Made by a program: the position numbers and the translations under genes | Notes under the pieces: model-generated | Database searches by the model: none | Told to the model about the DNA's origin: nothing | What the model saw: the letters and a program-made list of their open reading frames with translations, nothing else | Origin: Isoetes taiwanensis | Lineage: Eukaryota; Streptophyta; Lycopodiopsida; Isoetales; Isoetaceae | Assembly (NCBI GenBank): GCA_021234155.1 | Contig: JAJEKV010000001.1 | Span: 26,275,189 to 26,339,188 of the forward strand | Direction of reading: 5' to 3' | DNA length: 64,000 nucleotides | Shown: in pieces, positions 62,246 through 64,000 of the stretch | Position numbering within the stretch: the first letter of the stretch is position 1 | How the letters are laid out: every line of letters begins with the position of its first letter

Positions 62246-62634
62246 GTGCAGGTAACAAAGGTAACTTTGAGATAGTAGTTCGGCTCAAGGAGGTAATTAA
62301 AACCACAATTTATTAACTAAACTAATGTGCAGGTCAGTAAAGGAGGAGCATGGAGGGAGGAGCACATCACGAGAAGAATAGGAGTTATAGATTTTGTGCT
62401 TAGTTATAAACTCCTTAACATGTTGTGACAATCGGTGTTAACTTTTATAATGATAACTATTAAGGCTAATACAATTTTGTATAAGTAGGTAAGTATAGCC
62501 TTACAATTAACGTTTATAAGTAAATATTGGAAGTTGATCATTTCAATAAAGTAAATTGCTATGCCTTGTTATCGTATCTTGTAAGGTTGATGCAGGTTCG
62601 TCACCTCATCGTAATGCTGAGCACAATATTATGT

Positions 62635-62647
62635 TAAGGGGGGAGAA
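62635..62647 (+). promoter_or_regulatory. Polypurine tract of the gypsy element
   Basis: TAAGGGGGGAGAA lies directly before TGTGACG, the standard position of the plus-strand primer for LTR retrotransposons. Confidence 0.8.
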
Positions 62648-64000
62648 TGTGACGTTTCCCTAAAATATACGGTATACATACGTATATTTTAGAACATGTC
62701 ACCATACAATCCTACCTTAGTAGCCTTGTATACCTTAGTGTGGTGAAGGGAACATGGCTACATCATTATACATATATAGCTTAGACAACCTTAGGTATGG
62801 AACTATTTTCTCATGGTTTTATCCTATTGGCAAACCACCACATGGACGTATTCTATTGGAGCCACATGGCAGGACATAGCAACCCTAATCTAGTAATGGC
62901 CAAACCCTAACTCTAGGCCATTTTCTGGCTCCTACAGTCTTGGAAGTCTGTTCGCGCTCGAAGCTCCGTTTCAAGAATCGTCTGCTGCAGCACAACATAG
63001 CTCGGCAGCCCCAGGAGTGTGTACGGGACAGAGGGAGTGGGAGCTACTTCGAACCACTTGCAAAGCCATGGGGATGCCAGAAGCGGGTGCAAGTTCCTCC
63101 GGAGCAGGTATTTGGAGTAGTTTCCTTAGTAGAGATCTGGAAGTTGGGATTCCAAATAAGTTAGTATCCCGTATCTCTAGTAGAGCCCTCTTAGAACCCT
63201 CAGTTTGGATCTTAAATCCTAATCAATTAATTTTAACTGTAAGTTAGATGCATGTGATTAGGATTAGATATTATTCTCATTTATTATCAGGTTATGTGGA
63301 TATATGATGATGGTTGATCATGTTTGTTCCTCTTGTATCGGAAAGGGGGGTAAAGAACTAGTAGCCTTATTTAGATAATGCTTTTAGTTTAGACCCTTTA
63401 GTTTCTATTATATGCGGCCTGTGCATAGAACCCACCAGGCTATGGAGTGATTGAGCACCACACAACAGGTTCAGTGGCAAGATAGAGGAGTTCCTGCTGA
63501 ACGCGGCTACTGGGGACTTAGAGCGAGCTAGGCTTATAGCCAGTCACTTCGAGAGGGCCGGGTATGAGTCCAAGACTTCCTGGGTCTATGGTGTTGCCCT
63601 GACCCTCAGGAGTTGCAGATGTTAGTCTGGCTCTTGTTTTGGGGAGTTCAGTTGTGTAAGGACGTGTGTCGCCACGATCCTCTAGCCGCCTATCGAGCCA
63701 TTGTCGCTTGGGAAGGGAGATGCAACCCTTCCTACCTCATCGAACCGGTGAGATGCAACTTGCAGTAGCCTCGTTGAGTGGGACCAAGAGGTTATATTTT
63801 CGGCAGGTTACAGTCATGACAGAGCCTGATTTAGCCCATTTGCATATATTATGCACAGGAGGGGCAGATGGAGTGGACAAACCTAGCCATTGTCTATTGC
63901 CAGCCCAGTCATTGTTATATCTCGGTCTGTTCCATCTTGAGACCCTAGCCATCAGTCTACTTTCCCCATGAGGCTGAGCCCGAGGTAGAAGCTCATGTGA
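62648..64000 (+). mobile_element. 3' LTR start; right border not resolved
   Basis: The LTR begins TGTGACGTTTCCC. The first ~250 bp is AT-rich promoter-like DNA, then a GC-richer leader-like part starts at about 62,900. With no second LTR I cannot place its end. Sequence from about 63,400 is GC-richer with a 101-codon frame (63,666-63,971) of no recognisable family. Confidence 0.55.

Larger units (their letters stand above)
58567..62647 (+). mobile_element. Ty3/gypsy retrotransposon, degenerate
   Basis: A plus-strand pol region in order: protease-like end (YDLIVGMEFLKL, 58,718-58,755); reverse transcriptase ([11 protein letters not shown] near 59,345-59,375; FFYDIL near 59,530-59,545 where FxDDIL is expected); the LGHVVSAEGIAIDPSKI region (59,670-59,720); RNase H (59,928-60,300, YKPGNE near 60,275); integrase with an HHCC-type zinc region (near 60,580-60,700) and a core with SYHPQTDGQ (near 60,990-61,020); then KLFHVNLRKKH near 61,510. 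Stops and shifts are frequent and the first catalytic Asp is replaced by Tyr, so it is dead. Gag and the 5' LTR are absent. Being a plant LTR element, it once copied through RNA and integrated via its integrase (established). Confidence 0.9.

Overview
The window reads as nuclear DNA of a land plant, most likely a seed-free plant such as a fern. It is AT-rich and gene-poor, with small introns in the real genes, a PLS-type pentatricopeptide pseudogene, a plant ARM-repeat gene, a Ty3/gypsy element and many decayed non-LTR retrotransposons with microsatellite tails. The plant assignment is firm. The fern assignment is inference from overall character, not from a diagnostic gene.

Only two genes look intact: a two-exon ARM-repeat protein gene (27.25-28.57 kb, +) and a four-exon gene for a 172-residue coiled-coil protein I do not recognise (53.16-54.11 kb, -). 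A possible two-exon gene piece lies at 57.9-58.55 kb (-). Nearly everything else is repeat DNA.

Layout: 0.1-2.3 kb, a decayed minus-strand copy of a DDE-transposase-like gene family. 3.4-10.4 kb, small repeats, two palindromic elements, LINE 3' stubs and one copy of a dispersed repeat. 10.4-20.8 kb, three large pieces of one LINE family plus a tRNA-derived SINE whose tail resembles the LINE tail. 21-23.9 kb, remains of a Ulp1-like protease gene. 24.8-26.9 kb, tandem repeats, a minisatellite with heat-shock-element-like arrays, and the second copy of the dispersed repeat. 27-28.6 kb, the ARM gene. 32.9-35.65 kb, a 630-bp ATT array, a fold-back MITE, and the same minisatellite in the opposite orientation. 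39.2-41.3 kb, two LINE families nested in each other.

41.7-52.4 kb is the most unusual part. A DDE-transposase-like gene (+) and a multi-exon gene (-) that joins a coiled coil, a Cys-rich motif, an FCP1-like domain and a Ulp1/C48 protease converge tail to tail about 230 bp apart. Each has a long intron holding CACCA-type repeat DNA. A 524-bp hAT-type MITE with an 8-bp target duplication sits in the last coding exon of the first gene. I propose that the pair is one large, now damaged, DNA transposon of an undescribed type.

54.9-64 kb holds a LINE endonuclease fragment abutting an LTR-like sequence, a broken PPR gene, and a degenerate Ty3/gypsy element with a 3' LTR start at 62,648.
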